Shown piece after piece: positions 1 to 7,435 of a stretch of DNA of 64,000 nucleotides (positions are counted from its first letter, which is position 1; each line of letters opens with the position of its first letter). This stretch comes from JAFARZ01 sp035651595. Lineage in GTDB: Bacteria > Actinomycetota > Actinomycetes > Streptosporangiales > Streptosporangiaceae. The notes beneath the pieces are model-generated. The model worked only from the letters and a program-made list of their open reading frames with translations. It was not told where the DNA came from and did not search any database. The stretch lies in NCBI GenBank assembly GCA_035651595.1, contig DASRFJ010000237.1, positions 89,409-153,408 on the forward strand. The letters run 5' to 3'. Made by a program: the position numbers and the translations under genes.

Positions 1-2
1 TG

Positions 3-335
3 GTCGAGGTCATCCCGACGATGACCTCGCTGATCGTGGCCAGCTTCCTGACCAACGCGCTGTACGCCGTGCTGTTCTCCTCGAGCCTGCAGTTCATCGG
101 GCTCGGCAACTCGAGCTCGGTCAGCTGGGGCGAGACCCTGTACTGGGCGCAGAACAACGCGGCGCTGCAGACCGGCCAGCCGCTGTGGGCGATCGCGCCC
201 GGCGCCTGCGTCGCACTGCTCGGCACCGGGTTCGCGTTGCTGAACTACGCGTTCGACGAAATCGGCAACCCGGCCCTGCGCCCCGTCCGGAGGCATCGAC
301 GTTCAGGGAGGAGGTCGCGTGCCCGAGCTGCTTGA
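3..335 (+). CDS. ABC transporter permease, DppC/OppC type (3' end only)
   Basis: Partial gene entering from the left edge; the frame is open from base 3 and stops at 335. The 110 visible residues hold a hydrophobic segment, the typical C-terminal phrase LQFIGLGNSSSVSWGETL and a last membrane helix (IAPGACVALLGTGFALLNY), which match the end of DppC/OppC inner-membrane permeases that form the channel of peptide or oligosaccharide importers. The last 17 bases overlap the next gene, an OppD-like ATPase, so it belongs to the same operon. The arginine-rich tail is longer than usual, probably because the stop lies inside the next gene. The substrate cannot be read from this fragment; the following GH4, GH9 and kinase genes suggest a sugar rather than a peptide. 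Confidence 0.85.
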   Translation, partial: VEVIPTMTSLIVASFLTNALYAVLFSSSLQFIGLGNSSSVSWGETLYWAQNNAALQTGQPLWAIAPGACVALLGTGFALLNYAFDEIGNPALRPVRRHRRSGRRSRARAA

Positions 336-1308
336 CGTCCAGGGCCTTTGCGTCGACTACGTGTTGCCGCGCGGTGCCGTTCGCGCCGTCGACGACGTGT
401 CGTTCACCGTCGACCGCGGGGAGTTCCTCGCGATCGTCGGCGAGTCCGGCTGCGGCAAGTCCACGCTGCTGTTCGCCGTCGCCCAGCTGCTCGCTCCCCC
501 GGCCGAGGTGACGGCCGGCACGGTCACGTTCGCCGGCGCGAACCTGGTCGGCCTGACCGATCGCGAGCTGGCCGGGGTCCGCTGGCGGAACATGTCGGTG
601 GTCATGCAGAGCGCGATGAACGCGCTGAACCCGGTCAAGTCGATCGGCGCGCAGTTCAAGGACGCCCTCGTGGCGCACGGCGTCAAGGACAAGTCCCAGA
701 TCAGGGCCAAGTCCGCCGAGGTACTCAAGATGGTCGGCATCGACCCGATACACCTGGGCAGCTACCCGCACCAGCTCTCCGGCGGCATGCGGCAGCGGTC
801 GATGATCGCCATGGCGATGCTGTTCACCCCGGACCTGATCATCATGGACGAGCCGACCTCCGCGCTGGACGTGGTGGCGCAGCGTGCGCTGATGGTGCAG
901 ATCAAGGAGCTCCAGCGGGAGTTCGGTTTCGCGATCATCTTCGTCACCCACGACATGTCGCTGGTCAGCCACTTTTCCGACCGGCTGATGGTGATGTACG
1001 CCGGCCAGGTGGACGAGCTGGCCGGCACCCGCACCACGTTCGAACGGCCGCGGCACCCGTACACCAGGGGCCTGCTCGAGGCCTTCCCGTCCATCCGCGG
1101 CCCGAAGACGCCGCTGCGCGGGATCCCCGGCAACCCGCCGGACCTGGCCACGCCGCCGGCCGGCTGCCGGTTCCATCCCCGGTGCCCGTACGTGGTCGAC
1201 ATGTGCAAGACGAAGGAGCCCGAGCTGTACCCCCTTTCGAAAGAGGGGTATCCGGCGGACGACGTACTGGTGCGCTGCCTGCGCATCGCGGACGGGAGCC
1301 TGACGTGA
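319..1308 (+). CDS. ABC transporter ATP-binding protein, OppD/DppD type
   Basis: 329 residues, the usual size of OppD/DppD. Walker A GESGCGKST lies at about residues 41-49, the signature LSGGMRQR at 153-160, Walker B LIIMDEP at 173-179 and the switch histidine in FVTHDMS near 211. The C-terminal oligopeptide-transporter extension is present, with the cysteine-containing phrase GCRFHPRCPY. It drives import by ATP hydrolysis at the inner face of the membrane together with the upstream permease and the downstream ATPase. The GTG start follows a strong AGGGAGGAGG ribosome site and overlaps the permease gene; its own TGA overlaps the GTG of the next ATPase (GTGA). Neighbouring sugar hydrolases make an oligosaccharide substrate more likely than a peptide, but that is inference. 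Confidence 0.93.
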   Translation: MPELLDVQGLCVDYVLPRGAVRAVDDVSFTVDRGEFLAIVGESGCGKSTLLFAVAQLLAPPAEVTAGTVTFAGANLVGLTDRELAGVRWRNMSVVMQSAMNALNPVKSIGAQFKDALVAHGVKDKSQIRAKSAEVLKMVGIDPIHLGSYPHQLSGGMRQRSMIAMAMLFTPDLIIMDEPTSALDVVAQRALMVQIKELQREFGFAIIFVTHDMSLVSHFSDRLMVMYAGQVDELAGTRTTFERPRHPYTRGLLEAFPSIRGPKTPLRGIPGNPPDLATPPAGCRFHPRCPYVVDMCKTKEPELYPLSKEGYPADDVLVRCLRIADGSLT

Positions 1309-2300
1309 CCGAGCTCCTCAGGGCCGACCAGCTGACCAGGCACTTCAAGATCGGGAACGCGCTGTCCCGGCGCACGCTGCACGCGGTCGACGACGTGAGT
1401 TTCACGATTGGCGAGCGGGAGATCGTCGCGCTGGCCGGGGAGAGCGGCAGCGGCAAGTCCACGATCGCCCGGCTGCTCGCCCGGATCTACTCGCCGACCT
1501 CCGGCACGATCACGTTCGCCGGCCGGGACGTCAAGACGTTCCGCTCGCGCAAGGACCACCTGCGGTACAGCAGCGAGGTCCCGATGGTGTTCCAGGACCC
1601 ATTCGCGTCGATCAACCCGGTGTTCCGCGTCTCGCACGGCGTGCTGCGCAGCCTGAAGCTGCACCGGCCCGAGCTGTCCGGCGCGGAACGGCAGGCGGAG
1701 GCGGCGCGCGTGTTCGAGGTCGTCGGCCTCAAGCCCGACATGCTCCAGCGCTTCCCGTACGAGCTGAGCGGCGGCCAGCGGCAGCGCGTCGGCTTCGCCC
1801 AGGCGCTCGCGATGAAGCCGAAGCTGATCCTCGCCGACGAGCCGGTCTCCATGCTCGACGTGTCGATCCGCATCGGCCTGCTGAACCTGATGGCCAAGCT
1901 CAGGGACTCCGAGGGCGTCTCGATCCTCTACATCACCCACGACATCGCCAGCGCCCGCTACGTCGCGGACCGGCTGATCGTCATGTACGCGGGCCAGATC
2001 GCGGAACAGGGCCCGATCGAGGACGTGCTGTCCGCGCCGAAGCACCCGTACACCCAGCTGCTGCTGTCCGCGGTACCGGACCCGAAGGCGCCGCTGTCCG
2101 ACGTCGCGGACCGCGGCGAGCCGCCGCGCGTCGTTGATCCGACGCCCGGCTGCCGGTTCCGCTGGCGCTGTCCGCTCGCCATCGACACCTGCCAGACCGT
2201 CACGCCCGTCTTGGCCGACCTCGCCACCGGCCACGAAGTGGCCTGCCATGTCGCCCAGTCGGGCGCGGAAGTGACGGCCTTCTTGAAGGATGCCTCATGA
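1305..2300 (+). CDS. ABC transporter ATP-binding protein, OppF/DppF type
   Basis: 331 residues from a GTG start that overlaps the previous stop by 4 bases. Walker A GESGSGKST is at about residues 45-53, followed by the signature LSGGQRQRVGFAQAL, Walker B LILADEPVSMLD and the H-loop YITHDIA. The C-terminal oligo-HPY domain ends with the cysteine motif GCRFRWRCPLAIDTC, which in some members of this family binds an iron-sulphur cluster. It is the second ATPase of the importer. Its stop overlaps the ATG of the GH4 gene (ATGA), so transport and hydrolysis genes are translationally coupled. The usual LxxxDEP-SALD is SMLD here, a common variant. Confidence 0.93.
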   Translation: MTELLRADQLTRHFKIGNALSRRTLHAVDDVSFTIGEREIVALAGESGSGKSTIARLLARIYSPTSGTITFAGRDVKTFRSRKDHLRYSSEVPMVFQDPFASINPVFRVSHGVLRSLKLHRPELSGAERQAEAARVFEVVGLKPDMLQRFPYELSGGQRQRVGFAQALAMKPKLILADEPVSMLDVSIRIGLLNLMAKLRDSEGVSILYITHDIASARYVADRLIVMYAGQIAEQGPIEDVLSAPKHPYTQLLLSAVPDPKAPLSDVADRGEPPRVVDPTPGCRFRWRCPLAIDTCQTVTPVLADLATGHEVACHVAQSGAEVTAFLKDAS

Positions 2301-3559
2301 AGCTGACCGTCATCGGCGGCGGTTCCACCTACACCCCCGAACTGGCCGACGGCCTCGCCCGGCTGGATCTGCCCGTTTCTGAGCTGGTGCTCGTCGATCC
2401 GGATCTTGATCGGCTTGCCGCGGTCGGCCCGGTGTCCGCCCGGATCATGGCCCGCTACGGACACCCCGCGCGGGTGCGCTGGACCGCCAGCCTGGACGAC
2501 GGCGCGGACGGCGCCGACGCGGTGCTCATCCAGCTGCGCATCGGCGGCCAGGCGGCGCGCCAGCGCGACGAGACATGGCCGCTCGACTGCGGGTGCGTGG
2601 GACAGGAAACGACCGGGGCTGGCGGGTTCGCGAAGGCTCTCCGTACCGTGCCGGTGGTCCTGGATCTGGCTGAACGACTTTCCCGACGGGCTTCGCCCTA
2701 CGCCCCGATCATCGACTTCACGAATCCGGTGGGGATCGTGACGCGGGCGCTGCTCACCGCGGGCTACCCCGCGATCGGCCTGTGCAACGTCGCGATCGGC
2801 TTCCAGCGCAAGTTCGCCGCGCTGCTCGGGGTTTCTCCGTCGCGGGTTTCCCTGGGCCACGTCGGGCTGAACCACCTGACCTGGGAACGCTCGGTGCTGG
2901 TGGACGGCGTAGACGTGCTGCCCGGGCTGCTCGCCGACCACGTCAAGGAGATCAGCGAGGACATCGAGCTGCCGCCCTGGCTGGTGCAGCACCTCGGCAT
3001 GGTGCCGTCGTACTACCTGCGCTACTTCTACGCGCACGATCTGGTCGTCGATTCGCTGGCCGGGGCGCGCACCCGCGCCGAGGCCGTGATGGAGGTCGAG
3101 GCCGAACTGCTCCGCCAGTACGCCGACCCGGCCCTGGACACCAAGCCGGAGGCGCTGACCAAACGCGGCGGCGCGTTCTACTCCGAGGCGGCCGTCGACC
3201 TGCTCGTCGCGCTCACCGGGTCTGGTCCCGGGGACGCGGCCTCCCCGCAGGTCGTGAACGTGCTGAATGGCGGCACGCTGCCGTTCCTGCCGGCCGACGC
3301 GGTGGTCGAGGTCCCGGCATCGGTGAGTCCGTCCGGCGCCGTGGCGCTGCCGGTCCCCCCGGTCGAACCGCTGCTGCGCGGGCTGATCTCGCACGTGTTC
3401 GCGTACGAGGAACTGGCACTGGACGCGGCGCTGCACGGCGGCCGGGAACGCGTGTTCAACGCGCTGCTGGCCCATCCCCTGGTCGGCCAGTACGACGTCG
3501 CGGAAGGTCTGACGGACCGGCTGCTCGCCGAGAACGCGAGGTATCTGTCATGGGCATGA
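2297..3559 (+). CDS. GH4 family NAD-dependent glycosidase (6-phospho-beta-glucosidase type)
   Basis: 420 residues, normal for family GH4, which cleaves glycosidic bonds by an NAD+ redox mechanism with a divalent metal, usually on 6-phosphorylated sugars in the cytoplasm. The N-terminal nucleotide-binding phrase VIGGGSTYTP (residues 5-14) and the metal-ligand positions, C163 in GLCNVAIG and H193 in VGLNHLTW, are intact. The CNxxxG phrase and N-terminal wording resemble the 6-phospho-beta-glucosidase branch rather than the alpha-galactosidase branch. Upstream is an ABC importer, not a PTS, so a phosphorylated substrate would have to come from a kinase; a BadF-type kinase lies two genes downstream. 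The ATG overlaps the previous stop, and the end overlaps the GH9 gene by 10 bases. Confidence 0.88.
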   Translation: MKLTVIGGGSTYTPELADGLARLDLPVSELVLVDPDLDRLAAVGPVSARIMARYGHPARVRWTASLDDGADGADAVLIQLRIGGQAARQRDETWPLDCGCVGQETTGAGGFAKALRTVPVVLDLAERLSRRASPYAPIIDFTNPVGIVTRALLTAGYPAIGLCNVAIGFQRKFAALLGVSPSRVSLGHVGLNHLTWERSVLVDGVDVLPGLLADHVKEISEDIELPPWLVQHLGMVPSYYLRYFYAHDLVVDSLAGARTRAEAVMEVEAELLRQYADPALDTKPEALTKRGGAFYSEAAVDLLVALTGSGPGDAASPQVVNVLNGGTLPFLPADAVVEVPASVSPSGAVALPVPPVEPLLRGLISHVFAYEELALDAALHGGRERVFNALLAHPLVGQYDVAEGLTDRLLAENARYLSWA

Positions 3560-5451
3560 CCCGGGCCATAGCCACACTAATCACCGCAGCGTCATTGGCA
3601 GCTATTACCGGCGTGACCACTTCAGCCTCAGCGGCCCCATCGACCCCGGCAGAAGTGCGTGTCAACCAGGTCGGGTACGTTCCCGGTGCCACGAAGATCG
3701 CATACGCGATGCTGCCTGGGCGTGTGGCAAGCGTGGCGTTCACTGTTACGTCCGGGAATCGTGTCGTATTCCGTGGTACGTCGAGCGACGACGTCGGTTC
3801 GTGGAATTCACGCTACCGAGCGGTATACGAGCTGTCGTTTTCCTCGTTGCGGGCAACTGGTACGTACCGCGTACATGTCGGTTCTGCCACCTCGCCGTCG
3901 TTCCAGATCGCTTCGGCGGGTGCGCTGTACACCCGGCTCGTGAACAACGGCGTGCGCTACTTCACCTCGGAACGCGACGGGGCCGACGTGGTCTCCTCGG
4001 TGCTGCACCGCCAGCCCGCGAACCTGACCGACGAGCAGGCGTACGTGTACGCGGCGCCGAAGTACGACAGCAACGACAACCTGCTCGGCACGTTCACCAA
4101 GATCGGCGGGCCGGTCGACGTGTCCGGCGGCTGGTTCGACGCCGGCGGCGGCTACGAGAAGTTCGCCTACACGGCCAGCTATGTCGACGCGTTGATGCTT
4201 CTGGCCCAGCGATCCTTCCCCGCTGAATCGAGCACGCTGGGCCCGGAGGCGCAGTTCGGCCTGGAGTGGCTGAGCAAGCTGTGGAATCCCGCCCGGAAGG
4301 TGATGTACGTCCAGGTCGGCATCGGCAACGGCAACGCCAGCAACACGATTCAGGGTGACTACAACTTCTGGTTCACGCCGCAGAGCGAGGACCGGATGGA
4401 CGTCAGCAAGGGCGGCAACCCGGGGCCGACCGCGTACTACGTCAAGTACCGGCCGGTGTTCGAGGCGGCGCCGCCCGGCAAGCCGATCAGCCCGGAGCTC
4501 GCGGGCCGGTTCGCCGCCGACTTCGCGCTCGGCGCGCAGGTCAAGGCGCACGGCGACCCGGTGGGTGCCCGGGAGATGCTGGCGCTCGCGCGGAGCGTGT
4601 ATGCCGCGGCCGCGACCACCAGCGTGGGCGCGATCACCACCACGTTCCCGCACGACTACTATCCGGGCACCGAATGGAAGAGCGACATGGCATGGGGAGC
4701 CGCGGAGCTAGCGCTCGCCGACGAGGCGACCGGCGCGTCCGGCGCGCAGGTGCACGCCGACCTCTCGACGGCGGCCAGGTGGACCCGGGCGTACCTCGCC
4801 CAGCGCGGCCGCGACACGTTCAACCTGTACGACAACGGGGCGGTCGCCGAGTCGGAACTGCTCCAGGCGATGCATGAAGCAGGCGGGACCCCGGTGCTCG
4901 CTCCGAGCACGGTGCTGACCGACATGGCCGCGCAGCTGCGCACCGGCGAGGCGGCGGCGAAGGGCGACCCGTTCGGGCTCGGCACCCAGCTGGGCGCGTC
5001 CGACGCGTCCCCGCACGCCTTCGGCCTGTACATAACGGACGCGCTGTACGAGAAGTACGGCGGATCGAGCAGATACCGGGCGTTCGCCCAGCAGCAGCTG
5101 AACTTCGCGCTCGGCGCGAACGCGTGGGGCAGCTCGTTCGTCGTCGGCGCGGGCAGCACGTTCCCGCACTGCATGCAGAGCGAGATCGCCAACCTGTCGG
5201 GATCGCTCACCGGCCACGGCGACATTCAGCTCGGCGCCACCACCGACGGTCCGAGCAGCACCGGTAACTTCTCCGGCCTGGGCACGGTGTCCGGGATGAA
5301 GGCGTGCAGCGCGGGCAGCTACGCGCCGTTCAACACCTCGGTAGCAAGCTACGAGGACAACGTGGTCTCCTGGCCCTCGGTTGAGCCGGCCGACGACTAT
5401 TCGGCGGACTCGCTATTGGCGTTCGCTCTAGGCGCGGCCGGCCTTGGATAA
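3550..5451 (+). CDS. Secreted GH9 family glycoside hydrolase (endoglucanase or exo-glucosaminidase type)
   Basis: 633 residues. A signal peptide is visible (hydrophobic residues 5-22, then TTSASA-AP), followed by the CelD_N immunoglobulin-like domain (about 35-125, VRVNQVGYVPGATKIAY) and the GH9 barrel. The phrase GGWFDAGGGYEKF carries D197, but the second aspartate normally found three residues later, the usual catalytic base, is glycine (G200). The C-terminal acid phrase SYEDNVVSW keeps a glutamate, E602. The start ATG lies inside the GH4 gene and has an in-frame ATG two codons later. Some GH9 enzymes from chitin clusters are exo-beta-D-glucosaminidases, and the neighbouring transporter and kinase types fit that pattern. 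Cellulase activity is therefore not assured. Confidence 0.85.
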   Translation: MGMTRAIATLITAASLAAITGVTTSASAAPSTPAEVRVNQVGYVPGATKIAYAMLPGRVASVAFTVTSGNRVVFRGTSSDDVGSWNSRYRAVYELSFSSLRATGTYRVHVGSATSPSFQIASAGALYTRLVNNGVRYFTSERDGADVVSSVLHRQPANLTDEQAYVYAAPKYDSNDNLLGTFTKIGGPVDVSGGWFDAGGGYEKFAYTASYVDALMLLAQRSFPAESSTLGPEAQFGLEWLSKLWNPARKVMYVQVGIGNGNASNTIQGDYNFWFTPQSEDRMDVSKGGNPGPTAYYVKYRPVFEAAPPGKPISPELAGRFAADFALGAQVKAHGDPVGAREMLALARSVYAAAATTSVGAITTTFPHDYYPGTEWKSDMAWGAAELALADEATGASGAQVHADLSTAARWTRAYLAQRGRDTFNLYDNGAVAESELLQAMHEAGGTPVLAPSTVLTDMAAQLRTGEAAAKGDPFGLGTQLGASDASPHAFGLYITDALYEKYGGSSRYRAFAQQQLNFALGANAWGSSFVVGAGSTFPHCMQSEIANLSGSLTGHGDIQLGATTDGPSSTGNFSGLGTVSGMKACSAGSYAPFNTSVASYEDNVVSWPSVEPADDYSADSLLAFALGAAGLG

Positions 5452-6496
5452 CACTCCCTGCCTAGGCGGCTCCGCCGCGGGCAAGTCCAAGGTCACCGAG
5501 GGCCAGGCCGCTATTCTGGCGCTTGACGGCGGCAACAGCAAGACAGACGTCGCCCTGATCCGGACCGACGGCGCCGTGCTCGCCTCCGTGCGCGGCGGCG
5601 GGATCAACTCCCAGGAAGCCGGCGCCGAGCCGACCGTGCATGCCCTCGACGACCTCGTCCGGCAGGTGGTCCACGCCGGCGGCGAGATCCCGGTGCTGCA
5701 CACGGTCGCCTGCCTGGCCAACGCGGACCTGCCCGAGGAAGAGGAGGAACTCGCCGCGGCGGTGCTCGCCGCCGGCTGGAGCCAGACAAGCACGGTCATC
5801 AACGACACGTTCGCGATCCTCCGCTCCGGCCTGCGCGACGACGAGCCGCACTGGGGCGTCGCCGTGGTCTGCGGCGCGGGCATCAACGCGGTCGGCGTGG
5901 CGCCGGACGGCCGGGTGACCAGGTTTCTCGCGCTCGGCCAGCTCACCGGCGACTGGGGCGGCGGCTATGGCCTGGGTCGCGAGGTCATGTGGCACGCGAT
6001 CCGCGCCGAGGACGGCCGTGGCCCGGCGACCGCGCTGACCGAGTGCGTCAGGGACTTCTTCAACATGGACAAAGTCGAGGACGTCGCGATCGCCATTCAC
6101 AAGGAAAAGATCGAGGACGGCGACCTGAACGGGCTCGCCCCGGTCCTGCTCCGGGCCTCCGCCGACGGCGACCCGGTGGCCCGCGGCATCGTCGACCAGC
6201 TTGCCGACGAGATCTCGATCCTCGCGCTGACCGCGATGCGCCGCCTGGGCCTCACCGGCCTGGCCACGCCGGTCGTGCTCGGCGGCGGGGTGATCACCGC
6301 CGGCGACACGATCCTGCTGACCGGAATCGCGGACCGGATCGTGACCGGCGCACCCGACGCGGAGATCCGGGTCATCGACGTCCCGCCGGTGGTCGGTGCG
6401 GCACTGCTCGCCCTGGACCACATTCAGGCTCCGCCCGCCGCCGAGGCGCGGCTCCGCGCCACGCTGCGCAGAAGCACCGACCCCGTGGCTTCTTGA
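5444..6496 (+). CDS. BadF/BadG/BcrA/BcrD-type sugar kinase (GlcNAc/GlcN kinase-like)
   Basis: 350 residues of the ASKHA fold: the phosphate-1 loop LALDGGNSKTDVAL near residue 28, a central phrase VAVVCGAGINAVG and the adenosine motif VVLGGGVITAGD. Members of this branch phosphorylate N-acetylglucosamine or glucosamine with ATP. Only a TTG at 5444 serves as start in this frame; it overlaps the GH9 stop by 8 bases, which indicates coupled translation. The first 20 residues are not conserved, so the initiation site is uncertain. A chitosan- or chitin-oligosaccharide pathway is the best guess from neighbours; a role with another hexose cannot be excluded. Confidence 0.82.
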   Translation: MDNTPCLGGSAAGKSKVTEGQAAILALDGGNSKTDVALIRTDGAVLASVRGGGINSQEAGAEPTVHALDDLVRQVVHAGGEIPVLHTVACLANADLPEEEEELAAAVLAAGWSQTSTVINDTFAILRSGLRDDEPHWGVAVVCGAGINAVGVAPDGRVTRFLALGQLTGDWGGGYGLGREVMWHAIRAEDGRGPATALTECVRDFFNMDKVEDVAIAIHKEKIEDGDLNGLAPVLLRASADGDPVARGIVDQLADEISILALTAMRRLGLTGLATPVVLGGGVITAGDTILLTGIADRIVTGAPDAEIRVIDVPPVVGAALLALDHIQAPPAAEARLRATLRRSTDPVAS

Positions 6497-6513
6497 CACG
6501 ATACGGTCGGGGG

Positions 6514-7239
6514 ATGGCGGACGAGGACGGGTACTTCGGGGAAAGCGTCGCGGCTACCTATGACGACGATGACGGGATCTACGAGGCGGGCGCGATCGAG
6601 CCGATGGTCGACGTGCTTGCGGAGCTGGCCGGGGACGGGCGGGCGCTGGAGTTCGGCATCGGCACGGGGCGGATCGCGCTGCCGCTGGCGGCGCGGGGTG
6701 TGCCGGTGCACGGCATCGACCTGTCCAAGGCGATGGTCGCCCGGCTGACGGCCAAGCCAGGCGGCGACCAGATCGGCGTGACGATCGGGGACTTCGCCAC
6801 GACGACGGTCGACGGCCCGTTCTCACTGGCATACCTGATCTTCAACACGATCATGAACCTCACCACGCAGGACGCCCAGGTCGCCTGCTTCCGGAACGCG
6901 GCGGCGCACCTCGATCCCGGCGGGTGCTTCGTCATCGAGGTCAGGGTCCCGGCGCTGCGCCAGCTCCCGCCCGGCCAGGACGTGCTGCCGTGGTACGTGA
7001 GCCCGGAGCGCTGCGTCAGCTATTCGTTCGACACCGCCACCCAGGCGATGCGCGGGCACTACTTCGAGTCCGGTGCCGAGTACCGGACGATACCGTTCCG
7101 GTACGTGTGGCCGGCCGAGCTTGACCTGATGGCTCAGCTGGCCGGCCTGCGGCTGCGCCACCGGTGGGCGGACTGGACGCGGGAGCCGTTCATCAGCGCG
7201 AGCCCCAAGCACGTCTCCGTCTGGGAAAAGCCCCGCTAG
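6514..7239 (+). CDS. Class I SAM-dependent methyltransferase
   Basis: 241 residues. Motif I is LEFGIGTGRIALPLA (about residues 46-60) with the acidic ribose-binding residue in VHGIDLSKAMV, and motif II lies near FSLAYLIFNTIMNL. The fold and length match stand-alone methyltransferases of unknown substrate common in actinomycetes. The ATG is preceded by GGTCGGGGG a few bases upstream. It begins 17 bases after the kinase gene on the same strand, so it may be the last gene of the sugar operon, although no functional link is evident. Confidence 0.85.
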   Translation: MADEDGYFGESVAATYDDDDGIYEAGAIEPMVDVLAELAGDGRALEFGIGTGRIALPLAARGVPVHGIDLSKAMVARLTAKPGGDQIGVTIGDFATTTVDGPFSLAYLIFNTIMNLTTQDAQVACFRNAAAHLDPGGCFVIEVRVPALRQLPPGQDVLPWYVSPERCVSYSFDTATQAMRGHYFESGAEYRTIPFRYVWPAELDLMAQLAGLRLRHRWADWTREPFISASPKHVSVWEKPR

Positions 7240-7254
7240 CCAGCGAACCCGCTT

Positions 7255-7265
7255 CGAAACTTTCG
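7255..7265. promoter_or_regulatory. Palindromic operator CGAAACTTTCG before the xylanase gene
   Basis: Perfect 5-1-5 palindrome CGAAA-C-TTTCG about 170 bases before the xylanase start. The same arms occur in the GH3/LacI divergent promoter at 51875-51885. Palindromes of the CGAA-N-TTCG type are known operators of xylan-utilisation regulators in Streptomyces. A LacI-family site is the likely reading. Confidence 0.6.
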
Positions 7266-7390
7266 ATACCGAAGGCATGAAGGTTTCATCCCGTCATGCC
7301 AGAGTGCTGCGCGCAAACACGGAAATTTCACAACCCCTTGCAATGTGCCTCCAGGCCGTTTTTACTAATGGCATTATCGGGAAATATTCC

Positions 7391-7401
7391 TGAAACTATC
7401 G
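7391..7401. promoter_or_regulatory. Second, imperfect copy of the xylanase operator
   Basis: TGAAACTATCG matches 9 of 11 positions of the upstream CGAAACTTTCG. It lies 35 bases before the chosen start codon, a position where bound repressor would block transcription. Just downstream, AAATGT and ACATTT (7403-7419) form a further small inverted repeat. Confidence 0.4.
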
Positions 7402-7435
7402 GAAATGTTACCGACATTTTCGAGAGGGGATGCTC

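Noticed and set aside
121..1176. Long minus-strand open frame opposite the OppD gene
   Set aside because: Arg/His/Gly-rich shadow typical of high-GC coding DNA; no domain, and the plus strand holds an unmistakable ATPase.
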